From Eimeria necatrix (taxonomy: Eukaryota; Apicomplexa; Conoidasida; Eucoccidiorida; Eimeriidae), in the NCBI RefSeq assembly GCF_000499385.1, contig NW_013654657.1, positions 46,641-110,640 of the forward strand: a stretch of 64,000 nt of DNA. Reading direction: 5' to 3'. Position 1 is the first letter of the stretch, and each line of letters starts with the position of its first letter. Both the position numbers and the translations under genes were made by a program. This document shows, piece after piece, positions 1-11,318 of the stretch. The notes beneath the pieces were generated by a model. It was not told the DNA's origin. It saw only the letters and a list, made by a program, of their open reading frames with translations, and made no database searches.

Positions 1-2578
1 GTAATTGGCTTTGAACAAAGTTCATGTTGTGTCCACGAAATAACAAGCTCCAACAGAGAACACGCCAAGAGCACCGCAAGAGCCGCCTCTTCGGACTTTT
101 GGAGCGCCGGTCCAGGCGATTTTGAAGGAATTTGTAGGTCAACAGGGTGGCTAAATTAAAGCTCCTAAGCGGCGTTAGCTACCCTGTTCTACTGTGAGCT
201 GTTAGCGGTCTTCTGTCTACCGTGGCGGTATGGCGTAGACGATGTCCTCTTCACCTCATACACTTAGACACGAGTTTGACGCTGCCTGCAGTACTATAGT
301 TCACTGTAAAAGCTGCCAAGCTAGGCCACAGTACCCTTATTAGCTAGATGCCCTGAAAGCCCTTGGATATCAGCCTGTACCCTCAACGGGCACTGGGCAA
401 CTCTGGTGCCCCGCGGGGGCAACTTCGTCCTGAAATGAAGAAATGACTATAAATATATATTTTTGCGTTCTAGGCTGCTCATGCACTCCTTATTAAGTTT
501 AATTATTCCCTGCTCGGCATCTACAACCCTGCTGCCTCTCCCCATTGGCCCACGCGAGCGCAGCACACGCCTGGCCCCTTACAGTTCTATCTATCCAAAC
601 CCTGTTCAGAATCCGCAAACAGCAGACAAAGAAGTGGAGGCCTTTAGGATAAAAGTTGCTGCTTTTGCCCCATCTTGATGCCAAACTCCAGAGTTAGGTA
701 CGTGGCGCAACGCGAGCCTGGAGGTAAAGGGCTTCGGCAAAAGTAAATGACCCTAGCGTTGCAAGGATTTTAAAGTGCAATTTCAACTATTTTAAGTAGC
801 GGTTGGCCAACTGCCACCGTGCCGCGAATGCAATCTTCCGATCTTGGCAAGGGACTACTCAATCATTGTCCAGGGATCAGAGGACTATTCAGAATGTTGC
901 AAACTTGTAGTTAAGGATCAAATCTAGCTTTGAATGAGTCCCATAATATCTTTATTCGCTTTTATGGCTGCATGGCATCTTGGCATTAGGAGCTGGACAT
1001 GTGTAACTGTCTGGCGACGCGATTGCTTTCTTAAGAAATAATTGATCGAGGGGAAACGCATTGTTGGGCTGGCAGAACCCTGAAGCACCAGTAAATTTGT
1101 TCATGAGTGCAAAGTCCTAAAGGGCCCAAAAACACTAGCACCTAGCGGCAGCGGCGGTGGCCGTGATAATGATGTGCAAGCTTGTTCAAACAGCACTAAG
1201 GCAGTCAGCTAGGAGGAGATTGTAAACTCGCGAGCCCCTCAGGAATGCAAAAGAATCCAGAAAACTATAAAAGGCTCTTTTTCGTGGCTTTCACTACCTT
1301 CTGGCGGCACTGGAAAGTCCAGATGTCAAACTGTGAAAAAGCCTTGGGTCAGCCATACAGTGCCCTGCTTAACCGGGGCCATTTGAAGCCTTCGCATCTC
1401 CCCAAATGGTTTTTAGTGCGAGACATGATGAGATAATCATCCACCAAGCAGGACATAAGCACTGTCATAGCCGTGTAGCTCCTTTCTCTTAGCATGAGCA
1501 TTGCCCAGAGAGTGAATTATTCCACAGCTGGTGTTTCCAACTTCATGATTGGACCGCATGTATGCCTGAAGGTTCCAAAGAGCCTTTCGGTCCCTTCAAC
1601 AATATGATTTAGCGTAGGCTTTTGTTTCTTCCTGTGCCACCTCTGTTTAGCTGAGTTGCCAGCATACTCCTGAGGCATGACTCATGCCCCAAATGCCCCG
1701 TGGATTTTATTGTTTCTACCAGTGGCTGATGACAGTACTGCCTACGGCCTATATATGGCAGCTTGAAAAGAAAACTGCAGTAAGGCGACGGAGCATTTAG
1801 TGGCTGCGTTAGTAGTGGGGGCTTGGAGTGCCATTGGTCCAGAGTGTGCCACAAACACTGACTCTGGAGAAAAGAATTGGATAAGTCCTAGAAACGCTTC
1901 TCAACTGCGATATTATTAATTTTCAGTGCACTAACACTAAAAGGAAGACTGTGAACAACAGTGTAAAACGGCTGGCGCCACCCAGCTGCTTGCGGGAACA
2001 GGTTAGCTTCGGGCAGTCGCCTTTGCAGAATCTACGAGGCATGTATTGCACCAAGTTTTCCCCCAGCGTTGACTACTATCATTACTTTATTTAGATTTAT
2101 ATCCAGTTTCCACCCCGCTACAGCCCAAAAGGCTGCAAAGAAAGCGAAAAGGTCTGGAAGCCAGTGAGTAGACCATGTTAACAGGGGCCCCAATGAAGGG
2201 CCCCAGAGAGCGACATCGGGTTCGGTTGTAATAGCTCTATCTCAGTTCCCTCAGACTGCATTGCTGAAATACCTTTTAGCTAAACGAAAGAAACTGAAAG
2301 CATTGCTGTTGGATGTTCTTGATCTGCGTATGGCAGTAGGCTTGGGAAGCTGTTGTGCTTGTCGGCCGTCGCCCTGTGGAATTGGCTCTGCTCCTTGACC
2401 CTGCGTCTTTATGTGTCTCCAAATTATGATTATCAGGCCTGTAACTTGAGCGACTTTACTTACTACCTCCACGAACGTACCATAAGCACACTGGCAAATG
2501 CAGCGCTGCTTCGTTCCAGCGGTCTGCCTCAGTTTATGCGCACGTAAGCCTGTGTGAATGCTTCCCTCAAAGCACTAA
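1..2578. other. gene-free stretch
   Basis: No reading frame here shows convincing protein composition or splice-compatible neighbours. The open frames are short and begin at non-ATG codons or lack a plausible continuation. The first 60 bases weakly resemble the tandem repeat at 10327-10520 (shared GGCTTT-AACAA core followed by TCATGTT), so a further copy may straddle the left edge of the window. Confidence 0.5.
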
Positions 2579-5405
2579 GTGGCCCAGTTAGAACGGCTCT
2601 CTTTATTTTTGGCTTACAGTCTGTGCGCTTTCTCCAAGCTCCCATCGTTTTCGGCAAACTGTGCAGCAAGGTGCGGGTCTGTGGATGTTACAGCAAGCGA
2701 AATCAAGAAAAAGCTGCCAGCATCTTGCCTTGCCCCGCCTCCTACTGCAATACAACACCAGCAAGGACTTTTGCGCTCGGGACCTAACATAGCTCGGGTT
2801 TCGTTTTCCACGTTTTGCACTCAAAAGGCACCGCAGGTAGGCTACAGGTGCAGAACGAGACCGGCACAGCATGAGTCTACGGCCTCGCATTTGCTTGGTG
2901 GTATTTTTCACGCTTTTCAGGTGTATCTTCATCTGGGAAAAAGCAGTGTCTCGTGTTGTCTCGGCGACAAAGGCTCGTTTGCCCCTCAGTTTATTTCTGA
3001 AAATCTAGGAGCAGCAGCCGACTCGATTGCAGTTGAGGCTTCCGCTGAGTTCGCGTCTGCTGCGGAGAGGGCAGGAACACCGGAAGTCGTGCAGCCTCGC
3101 GCACGGAAAATCCAAAAATTAATTTGGGACTTCCAAAAGCTCTTCACCTCCTACGGTACGTCCGCTTGCGTGTCGCGATGAAAGCCGCTTAGTAACGATT
3201 GCTATTTGCGTTAGCATTGTTAACATGGGTCTGCAGATGCACTTCTTTTCGCCGCATGCAAAAGACAAAAGGACAAGCTCAGGCAGGGGTGCCAGCTTTA
3301 CTTTCTCAGCCTCTTGCCTCAAGGTGCGCGGGCAAGCGTGAGGGTTCGAGGGTTAGAAGTGAGGGTCTAGAGCTACGGGGCCAAGGGTTGGGAGCTGCTT
3401 ATGGTTCTGATCTTTAGAGAATACGCAGACCAAGCTAGAGCTTCTAGCAAGGAGCGAAGAGCATCACTCTACTTTGAGTAAATAGGCTCTGACAGAAGCA
3501 CCAAAACGACCAGCGTCAGCTACCATAGCGATAGTATTAATGGAGCTGCGCAAGGGAAATGCTGCGTTAAAACGACAGAGTGATTCGTTTTTGCCTCTTT
3601 TTACTGCTTCAGTTATTCTCGCCGCATTCGTAGGAGACAACCCAGCTGTTGTCTTCAACATTGAAGCCGCCACAAGAGAACAGGGATCGGCGGCAAACGT
3701 ATCGGAAAAAAACGATGGGGAAGCGACTGGCCCTTCTGCGCGCGTGGTTGCGTGGCCTTTTGGGGCACCTGAGGTGTTTAGAAAAAACATTGAACTTCAG
3801 AAACTCGGCAGCGACAAAAATGTAAGTGCGCAGCTCTAGTGCCAGCAAGCCCTCCATCGTAGCCAGAAAGCGCCTCTTGGGATCTAGTGCAGCTATTCCC
3901 AAGCATGCTTCAGGCTCCCGTGCTTTTTATTTGTTACCCTTGATGCATTGCGTGCAGAAACATCCTATTCCCCTAACTAAGGCCTTCGGCTCGTTCTACC
4001 TGAAGGCAAGCCCAGCAGTTGACGCGGGAGTCAGAGTCTTCTAATCCATGCGTTTTCTTCCTTAAGCACTCTTACTCTCTGTGTTTGCAGTATTGCTCCG
4101 CTGTTCAGGATGAAAAGCTACACAATTCGTTGTCTCCAGAGCCGTCAAAGGCTCCCTTCACTCCTATGGCATCCTGCCTTCCGGTAAAGCTGTAGTTTGT
4201 GCGACTTCGAGAGCGCAACACTTGCTTTGTACTGCTGCCGGCAACTCTTTTTGTTTTTAACTAGTTACGTAGTTGCTACTTAGGCGGAGGCGCAGCCGAA
4301 AAAAATGAATTCCGTCGAGCTCCCAAGTATGGGTGTAAAGTCGAGAAAATGGACTGCGTACTTTGTGATTGACGTGCAAGCAGGATTTCGCAGTTCAGCC
4401 CCTGCATAAAGACATTGTTGCAGTGGTCTGGGGTAAGCGGCCAGTGGTAAATGTTGCAGCTGTTTCCCGCTGATTTCCTCTTTAGATTCGCTCCAGTGCA
4501 GATTCACGAGCTGACGCTGCAGTTTCTGCTGCTGTGCCGGCTACCAGGGACCCCTTCATTTTGGGATGCGCTTTCTATTGATACAGTTGGCTCTCTGCTT
4601 TTCGCATTTCTCCAGAGCAGGGACAAACAGGTTGGCTGAACAGCAGTTTGACTCGTTGCAAAGAATTCGTTTACTCCTTTGATCTGCTCTTTAGATCAAC
4701 AGATCACAAGTGCAAGTGGGAAATGATGAAAAAGAGGCACCCAAGCCTTTTCATCTCACTGGGCTCTCTTGGCAGCCAAAGATTCACATGCAGTGCAAGC
4801 TTTGCACTGACTGCTCTTGGTCTCAGCAGATGTATGCTTGCTTGCGCAGGACACAAATGAATCCTTGTCGCTCCATGTGAGCCTCCCCTTCACCCGTGAT
4901 AATGCCGCCCATCTAGTTTCTCTAGTTCTTCGGACTGCATTTCGGGCCCTCCAATGTCGGTTTTATTGCAGGAGGAAGCCTCGGAGTTTCTGCTACGGAA
5001 AGCCATAGTACAGGCTGTCACCAAAAACGAGTAAGCACGCTAGGCAGCATGCGCATTGTTTTCAATGCCGCGATTGTGAAATTCTACGTTTGGAGACAGG
5101 AGTTTTCGGCAAGCAAATAGAGCGAGGCAAAATCCTTCGGCAGCGGTCGCCCGAATTCGTCTGTGTCTAGCAGTTTTAAGGCATAGCGGAGCGAAGTCCA
5201 AATTCTGTGGAATTATTTTTCCGGCCAGTAGCTGCTTTTTCTCAAATCTTGTTTCAGGGAAGCTGTCGGAGAGCTTCTATACCATCCTGCTGCTCTTCGC
5301 GCCGCTGGTTCGTTTGCTCACCTCAGCGCCCGTCTGCCCATTCCCTGGCCGGCATTACACACCGACGCTGAGCTTCCTATTTTTCTGAAGAATAAACAAA
5401 GATAG
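2579..5405 (+). CDS. uncharacterised multi-exon protein, 5-prime end unresolved
   Basis: I do not recognise the product. Ten exons can be chained with consistent GT-AG phases: up to 3155, then 3496-3821, 4091-4183, 4284-4334, 4384-4432, 4497-4630, 4850-4876, 4972-5030 and 5258-5405 (TAG stop); a further small exon could lie in 4694-4849. The first exon is open from about 2579 but contains no in-frame ATG, so an upstream exon or internal intron is missing; an ATG at 2871 in another frame starts a signal-peptide-like stretch. Exon 3496-3821 and exon 4497-4630 encode amphipathic helices rich in Leu and Ala, as in HEAT-like solenoids. The C-terminus is helical and ends KNKQR. Weak, unproven resemblance in layout to CNOT11 of the CCR4-NOT complex. 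The exon chain is well supported, the function is not. Confidence 0.6.
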
Positions 5406-7309
5406 TTTGAGTACAGTTTTCTACTGCGTGCGGCAATACCACACTCAAAAGTAATGGTTAAGAGCATTACTTGAAGAGAGAACCTAAGATCCGCTCGTGG
5501 GTCAAACGCTGTGCATTAACGGCCAATACTTCAACTTTCAGGCCTTCCTCACTGGAAAGACAGTCGTCTAGAGATAAAAAGACGAGCTGCCCTAGGCAAC
5601 AGGAAAGCTGAACTGGAGCTAATGAAGTGGTAAGGGCGCTTTTGTGAGTCTGCAACTTCCTCCACTGGCTAAAGAACTGCCCACGCTCTCTCTAGCACCT
5701 AAGATTTACTGTGAGTGTACGCTCAGTGTTGTGGCCGCTCAAGAAGGCCATTTAAACAAAAACGCTCTCGCATTTGCTTTATCTCGTCAGCCGTTTTTTG
5801 AATCGGGTGAGCAGCTGGGAATGAGCCGTATCAGGCTTTGGACATGCCTCCACTGTAGTAGAGGACTCCTGTCGGCAATACGTGGGAGAGGACTCCTGTT
5901 AGCAATCACTGCTGTACTTTCGAAATGCAAGTGAACACAAGAAAAGTAATGCAATGAGTGTGAATGCTTAATTGTCTGTGTCTCAGACATGGCTGTTTTG
6001 GTCCTGCTCCTTTCGCCATCGCAGTAAATCGAGACGAAATAGTCGTGAAGTTGACTGGACATCGAGGCGAAGCAACTCGAACACGAACAGCATTCCAAAG
6101 TCATCCAAGCCGAACAGCACCTGGCTGAAAGCGACAAAAGCGATGAAACCAAAGTAGCTACGGAAGCACGCGCTACGCAGACGCATCGCTTTCGTGGGCA
6201 GGCGAAGGGAAGCAGAACCAGAACCCCAAAATGGTGGTAGCACCTGCCCACCCTGAATTCCTACAGGGTTCCACCGAATTCCTGTTTGACTTTCCTGTCG
6301 ATATGTATACCCTCAACTGTCGATGCAGCTTGGATCTAATGAGTCTCTCCGCAAAAAGGCGGCTGAATAGTGACTCTCAAATGATGCAAATGGTACTTCA
6401 AACTGGGCCAGAAAAGCAGCGCCGCACCCGTAGTTACTTGACAATACCCGGCTTCTCCTCGGCTGGGGAGGTAAGACGTAGATCAGCGCTGCAGCTTTTT
6501 AATGCGGAAAGTGGGCGCCCTATCGCTAGGTTGCGCAGGTGCATTGGGTCGGGACAAGCCAAACGGCACACCATAGAAAATAACAGAATCGGGAAGCTCT
6601 AACTCCCACAAAAAACGTTGCCTCGGGCACGCCTGTAGGAAGGGAACCAGCAGCAGACCCGTCTTCGCACTGAGTGCCTGTAGAGCTTTCAGGCGAGAAA
6701 ATCCAGGTTGCCTGAAGTCAACCTTTTGCGCCGAAAAACTCTCAGAAATTCATGCGAAGAGGATTTCGGAGGTGATCATATATGAACAGGCTGGAAATAT
6801 GGAAAAGGAAAATCATGGGGAAACGGCGACTAGTAAACCGATATACGGATACCGTGGCCGCGTTCGAATCTTCTTGCGTCCGGTGTTAGACAGCTCATGC
6901 GATTTATCCTTTTGGGTGTGAAGTTGACGGTTGCTCGACAATCTTCCCGATGAGTCGCGCGTAAATCAACACACTGCAGTTGATGCAGACTGCTACAGTT
7001 GGACGGCGAAGAAGATCGACCGCTGAGCTCATTGTAAAACTGTGAAGGACGCAACTGAAGGCAGTCAAACATGCCCGTATTTTGAACGTTGTAGGTTTGC
7101 GGAAGCGGTCACGCAGCTGGCGCAGCACAAAGATAAATACTGCAGGAAGTGTACATTTCATTCGCCACGTAGCACTATCCCTCCACAATGCATCGCTCCA
7201 TTTGTAGGAACAAAAAGCAGCAAAAAGCCTGGGAAAAACGAATTACGGGAAGTGAACCGCATGGATAAGAAAGTCAGTGCCACGTCTTCTCATAGCATTC
7301 AGCGCCCGT
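5406..7309. other. region with only fragmentary coding signal
   Basis: Between the gene ending at 5405 and the convergent gene ending at 7310 there are several short open frames (5644-5934, 6231-6602, 7042-7335 on the plus strand) that could be exons, but none could be joined into a phase-consistent chain. The 7042-7335 frame has a Cys cluster (C-x5-C and later C-x2-C) and runs into the 3-prime end of the opposite-strand gene, so it is probably untranslated sequence or chance. Confidence 0.35.
6055..6240 (+). CDS. possible exon, coiled-coil-like
   Basis: A 61-codon open stretch bounded upstream by TGA at 6052 and ending in TAG at 6238-6240. Its composition (Glu, Gln, Lys, Ala-rich, with repeated EAKQLE and AEQHLAE patterns) looks like a helical coil rather than random translation. 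There is no ATG and no confirmed partner exon. The opposite strand is also open here over the same interval, so this may be a shadow frame. Confidence 0.2.
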   Translation: MDIEAKQLEHEQHSKVIQAEQHLAESDKSDETKVATEARATQTHRFRGQAKGSRTRTPKWW

Positions 7310-9313
7310 CTATATCTTCAAATTATCAGCAATGAGAGCGTCCATTGAACTCAGGAGCTGCCGCATGGCTGACACGTGATCTTCTACTCTCGCCAAAGTA
7401 TTCGCACATTTCGCATTTTCGCACTCATCATCAAACTGTCGCTTCAGGCGCTGCATTTCTACCTGCGCAGCGGTGTCCGTACCGAAGCAGTAAGCGGATT
7501 TTGATGCCGCCTCGTCTTCTTGGAACTTTATGTCTTTCTCCAGCATGCGCAAGAATGTCAACTGTAAGCCCAGCAGCCGCGCCGCGGCTGCTGACTTCGT
7601 GAGAGTTACTAAGTGATCCTTCATCTGTACTAGGAGAGTTACTGCATGCGTTGGGTCACTTATACGCTGTAGACTCCCCAAGATTTCTGCAGAGCGGTCT
7701 ACAGTGCGTGAGGCCTGGGACTCGAGCTCCTGTTTTTCCAATAACATGGTGGTTGTTATCGATCTACTGAGCACATGAGCAGAATCTTTGGGGGAATTGC
7801 GTTTCTCCTTCAAGAACTTTTCAACCTTTTTTACGACATCACTTACAAGGCCTTTTATCGCCCTGCTCTCTGCAACGACTTCATCGTGGATTCGTTTCCC
7901 CTCATCACAAAGCTGGTCCCTGCTGTTGCCGCTCATCAGAAGCATAGGCGTTCTCAGTCCTTTGAGAGCTTCCCACATTCTTTGAAGTGTGGTATCTGCC
8001 TGTTCCATCGCTTTCTCTGCTTGTGTAGCCGCCTGAGATGCTGCCTTCATCGAGCGGCTCCTCTGGAGTTCCTCCAAGTGTGCAAGGAACTCCTCGCGCA
8101 GCATTTCTGCCTCTGCCCGCATCCTTTCTATAGAAGCAAATGTACTTTCAAGTTCATCCGACGGATCCGCTTGTTTCGTACTCTCCTCTATCCACGTGGC
8201 GGAAATAGTAAGGAGCCCCAAGCTCCCGTCAAACGATTTCAAGGACTGCCGGTGGTCCCGTATCATCAGTACCTTCGTTCCATCTACAGTGGCGTCTCTA
8301 AGCATTGTGGCAAGTGACCGAATATGTGACTGCGAGTTGTAGTTCGCCTTGAGGTACTCAAGGACGCCCGCAGCGATGCCGAGCCGATACCTATCAAGTT
8401 CATCTTCAAAAGGCGCGCCGCTCAGGAAGTCATCGCTGACTTTACTGAAGCGCCTAGAAAGCTGTTCACTTTTTGTATGAAAAGACCGCAAAGACTGAAC
8501 TAAACGACACACAGGCTCGTCATTTTCGAGTTCGTCTTCCAGCTGCCTAAGCAGCAGGTCCCTGTCATGCTCCCCAAGACCCATCACTGGGAAACGCGGC
8601 AGCCGCCGATACTCCTTAACCAGAGAATTAACTACGTTAATGCCGTCAGCGTCCAGCTGGCGAAGAGACACCAAGGCGCGTGAGAGAGCCTCCTCTTTCT
8701 TGCGGTCGTCTGTGCCCGACTCCACAAGCTGCATGTTGCAGCGAACCTCGCCCACCAGCATTCGGGCATACTGTGTTCCGATCGCACTTGCGAGGCTCTC
8801 TGCGGAAGGGATAATCTCCTCTAGCCGGGCCTGCCTGCCTTTTATCTCTTCACTACGAGAAATCGCACTCTTGCGACTTTCCCGTGCTCGCTTTTTGTGC
8901 TCCGAGAACCTGTCGAACAACTTCGGGCTTTTGGCGAGCGCCAGCGCCCCGAAACTCAGCAGCAGCAGCAGAGAAATACCCACTGATCGTGCCTTCAACT
9001 GTTTCAAAAACATTCTTGGCTTCTGGTGGGAGGCTGAAGCCCGCTCTTCCATGGAGACATCGTCTTGCCCCGACTTGGGGGGCTCCTGCCCTGCGGCATT
9101 TTCGAAAAGTATGCCTAGATCTTTTCCTCGATCACTATATGCAGGGGTTGCAGTGTCATAAGGTCCATTCCAACGGGGTGTGGTGCTCTGTTCTTGTGTT
9201 GCCCACTGGTTGTACGCAAAAGGGGAGGCAGACGCTGCAAATGTCTGCAGAAGATGTGTTGACGGCGACAAGAGGACGACTAAAAGTCTGCACAGCCCTG
9301 CATTCACCACCAT
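7310..9313 (-). CDS. large intronless membrane protein, member 1 of a dispersed paralogous family
   Basis: Single-exon gene of 667 codons starting at an ATG. Residues 1-27 form a signal-peptide-like hydrophobic N-terminus. A second hydrophobic segment lies at about 111-127 (Leu-rich, flanked by Lys and Arg). The remaining 530 residues are almost entirely predicted helix, charged and rich in Glu, Leu, Arg and Ser. The protein resembles the products at 31492-33582 and 50166-52184 in length, in the position of the membrane segment and in scattered motifs: an LEEIIPSAESLA-type helix after the membrane segment, a central W-E-L/A-L block, and an LR-L helix at the C-terminus. It is the most diverged of the three. 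Function unknown; topology suggests a secreted or membrane-anchored product with a large helical domain on one side. Confidence 0.85.
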   Translation of the reverse strand: MVVNAGLCRLLVVLLSPSTHLLQTFAASASPFAYNQWATQEQSTTPRWNGPYDTATPAYSDRGKDLGILFENAAGQEPPKSGQDDVSMEERASASHQKPRMFLKQLKARSVGISLLLLLSFGALALAKSPKLFDRFSEHKKRARESRKSAISRSEEIKGRQARLEEIIPSAESLASAIGTQYARMLVGEVRCNMQLVESGTDDRKKEEALSRALVSLRQLDADGINVVNSLVKEYRRLPRFPVMGLGEHDRDLLLRQLEDELENDEPVCRLVQSLRSFHTKSEQLSRRFSKVSDDFLSGAPFEDELDRYRLGIAAGVLEYLKANYNSQSHIRSLATMLRDATVDGTKVLMIRDHRQSLKSFDGSLGLLTISATWIEESTKQADPSDELESTFASIERMRAEAEMLREEFLAHLEELQRSRSMKAASQAATQAEKAMEQADTTLQRMWEALKGLRTPMLLMSGNSRDQLCDEGKRIHDEVVAESRAIKGLVSDVVKKVEKFLKEKRNSPKDSAHVLSRSITTTMLLEKQELESQASRTVDRSAEILGSLQRISDPTHAVTLLVQMKDHLVTLTKSAAAARLLGLQLTFLRMLEKDIKFQEDEAASKSAYCFGTDTAAQVEMQRLKRQFDDECENAKCANTLARVEDHVSAMRQLLSSMDALIADNLKI

Positions 9314-10324
9314 CTTTATCTGCGAGGCATTAGAAGCATACCAGCAAGAAACACAAAAATTGTGACCAAAACAAGCAGGAAGTGGGGCTCACCAGAAGGC
9401 AGCCGTGCGCTGCTCTTCTTAGCCTCAAATCAGACAAAAAGAGCAAAAGTTTCAGTTCACATCTGCTCGCTGGCAAGTCCTATCATCACTTCTAAACTGC
9501 AAAGTACCTCGTTGGAATGAGCATGCAAGCCGGAGCTTCTCGATCCTCGGGCAGGACACTAATCTGACCGTTCAGGCGCTCAGCCCGTGCGTTGTGCTGA
9601 GCATGTAAACACACCGGCAAAAATTAATGCCACAAATAGCAAAAATAAATAGCACTGAGTAATCAAATTTTTCCCTTCATGTTGCACGTGTCAAATTGCG
9701 GCGTTTATTGTTATGCCCCCACACTATCTTTCAGACGTCTTGCAGCTCCCTGCCGCGATCCCCCAGTCAGTGGCAGGCTTCTCATGCGACTTGAATGCAA
9801 TGTAAAGGGCCATCATCTCCAGATATTTGCGTGCTTTTATTATATAGGTTTTATAGGAAGTGCCTACAGAGCAAGTAGACGCATCATCTTCTGCGGGAGT
9901 GCCTGTGAAGTGTGCACGAGACTGATAGATTCCGTTGCCCGCTTGGCCATGCCCTGCAACTGCAGCTATAACGATAGGCAGATCTTGATGAAAATCAATC
10001 AGAATTGATAAATGCGAATATAATGACGGCGTAATCTGCAACGGACGCTCTTCCCTGTGCGGATGTTGGAGCTGTTGGCCGCACTATTAGCACCACTTAC
10101 GGACGCTTCTTATTTCAACAATAGTGCGGCGTAGAGCTGAACTTAGTTATGCGAGAACAGTTACTATAAGCCAACGAGCATGACAAAGCCCCAGGTCAGA
10201 AACTGAACAGCGACCTTGTGTACGCTTCTCTGAAAAGCTTAGGTGTACAGAAGATGCTTATTGCGGGCTGTTTCACATCCATAGCTATAGTTGTGGACAG
10301 GCGCGACCCCAGGAACTAGAAACA
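9314..10324. other. gene-free stretch
   Basis: Upstream flank of the minus-strand family member, so its promoter should lie in the first few hundred bases. Only overlapping short opposite-strand frames (9679-10041) occur and neither has convincing composition. No conserved promoter motif was recognised. Confidence 0.5.
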
Positions 10325-10326
10325 TT

Positions 10327-10520
10327 GCAACATAGCGGACAGGTAATGGCTTTCAACAAATGTCGTGTGGAGGATACACTTGACAGATCCAAGAAGTGCG
10401 CTCACCTCTGGTGTGCAAAGGTGCAACATAGCAGTCGGACAGGTAATGGCTTTCAACAAGTATCATGTTTAGGATACACTTCACAGATCCAGCAACTGCA
10501 CTCACCACTGGTTTGCAAAG
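10327..10520. repeat. tandem duplication of about 96 bp, two copies
   Basis: Copy 1 is 10327-10420 and copy 2 is 10423-10520. Both start GCAACATAGC, continue through GGACAGGTAATGG and CTTTCAACAA, and end in TGCAAAG. The copies differ at scattered positions, including a 3-bp insertion after the first 10 bases of copy 2. Such divergence implies an old duplication. Confidence 0.85.
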
Positions 10521-11017
10521 CCAGGCTGGGCTCTTCCGTTTCCCTCAGCAGCCTGAAAGCGTCACAAGTAATGTAATTGATGCTTTAGTGGACGGCAACA
10601 ACCAATATGGAAAAACTGGGAATTTGCAAAGGCACCAGAGTTGGAATCTGTTCTCAACAACTGAGCTACCAGCATGCGAAGATTCCCTGTTTGCTCCATA
10701 CTCGCTACTTTCCCCAAGTCCTACCCTTCCAGCAGAACATGCAGGGATAGACATCCTAACAGCTGTGCTGTGTTCACCGATTTTCCCACATTTTTGCTTG
10801 AATGCGACTGCCCTGCCACTTCTTGTTCCTCCAAGCAGCCTCTGTACCTCATTAGAATGCCTAGCGCTACATTTCGTCCCCCAGTGGGTCCTAGTGATCG
10901 TGCCGTACCGTGTTCGTTTCGGTGACGTATCCCACATGTTTGCTCTTAAGCGCTGGCTCTACCAACGCAAAACATTTTCCTCTTTACCCTAGCCCCCGCT
11001 CCGTCCTGTGACCCTCT
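10521..11017. other. gene-free stretch
   Basis: Frames open on both strands across 10545-10992, which is typical of non-coding sequence with balanced composition. No splice-consistent exon was found. Confidence 0.45.
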
Positions 11018-11146
11018 ATGAATCCTGCTTGACGGAAACCATTCGATGCTAACACGCCAGTATACTTGGAGGCAGCGCCAATGCTGCCTCCAAAAAAAGT
11101 ATACTGGCGTGTTAGCATCGATTGGTTTCCGTCAAGCAGGATTCAT
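11018..11146. repeat. long fold-back (inverted repeat) element
   Basis: The left arm 11018-11076 (59 nt) and right arm 11083-11146 (64 nt) are reverse complements except for one mismatch and a 5-nt A/T-tract length difference. They are separated by a 6-nt loop GCCAAT. The outer ends are ATGAATCCTGCTTGACGG and its complement. A palindrome this long and this well kept suggests a recent fold-back or MITE-like insertion, or a structured transcript. No flanking coding sequence uses it. Confidence 0.9.
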
Positions 11147-11282
11147 TGGCGCCCACAGCCATTATTTCATCTCTGTGACAGCGTAGCAATTTCAAGAAGG
11201 GGGTTCGACTCCAAAGCGTTCTATAGAGCTCTATTTGTTGCTTCCCCCTCTGCCCCAGTCTGGTCATGCTTACATCACCACT

Positions 11283-11318
11283 ATGCGATCGTGACCACAT
11301 TTGCAGTCACGATCGCAT
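11283..11318. repeat. short perfect hairpin
   Basis: Perfect 13-bp inverted repeat: ATGCGATCGTGAC at 11283-11295 pairs with GTCACGATCGCAT at 11306-11318 around a 10-nt loop. It lies 136 bases beyond the large fold-back, in the same gene-free interval. Confidence 0.8.

Noticed and set aside
5787..6251. 154-codon minus-strand frame with many Cys, Leu and Ser residues
   Set aside because: It is the complement of a plus-strand Glu/Lys/Gln-rich stretch, which automatically gives a Leu/Phe/Cys/Ser-rich antisense; no ATG context or splice support.
7775..8317. 180-codon plus-strand frame
   Set aside because: Lies wholly within the opposite-strand 667-codon family gene, whose helical composition and similarity to two paralogues identify the real strand.
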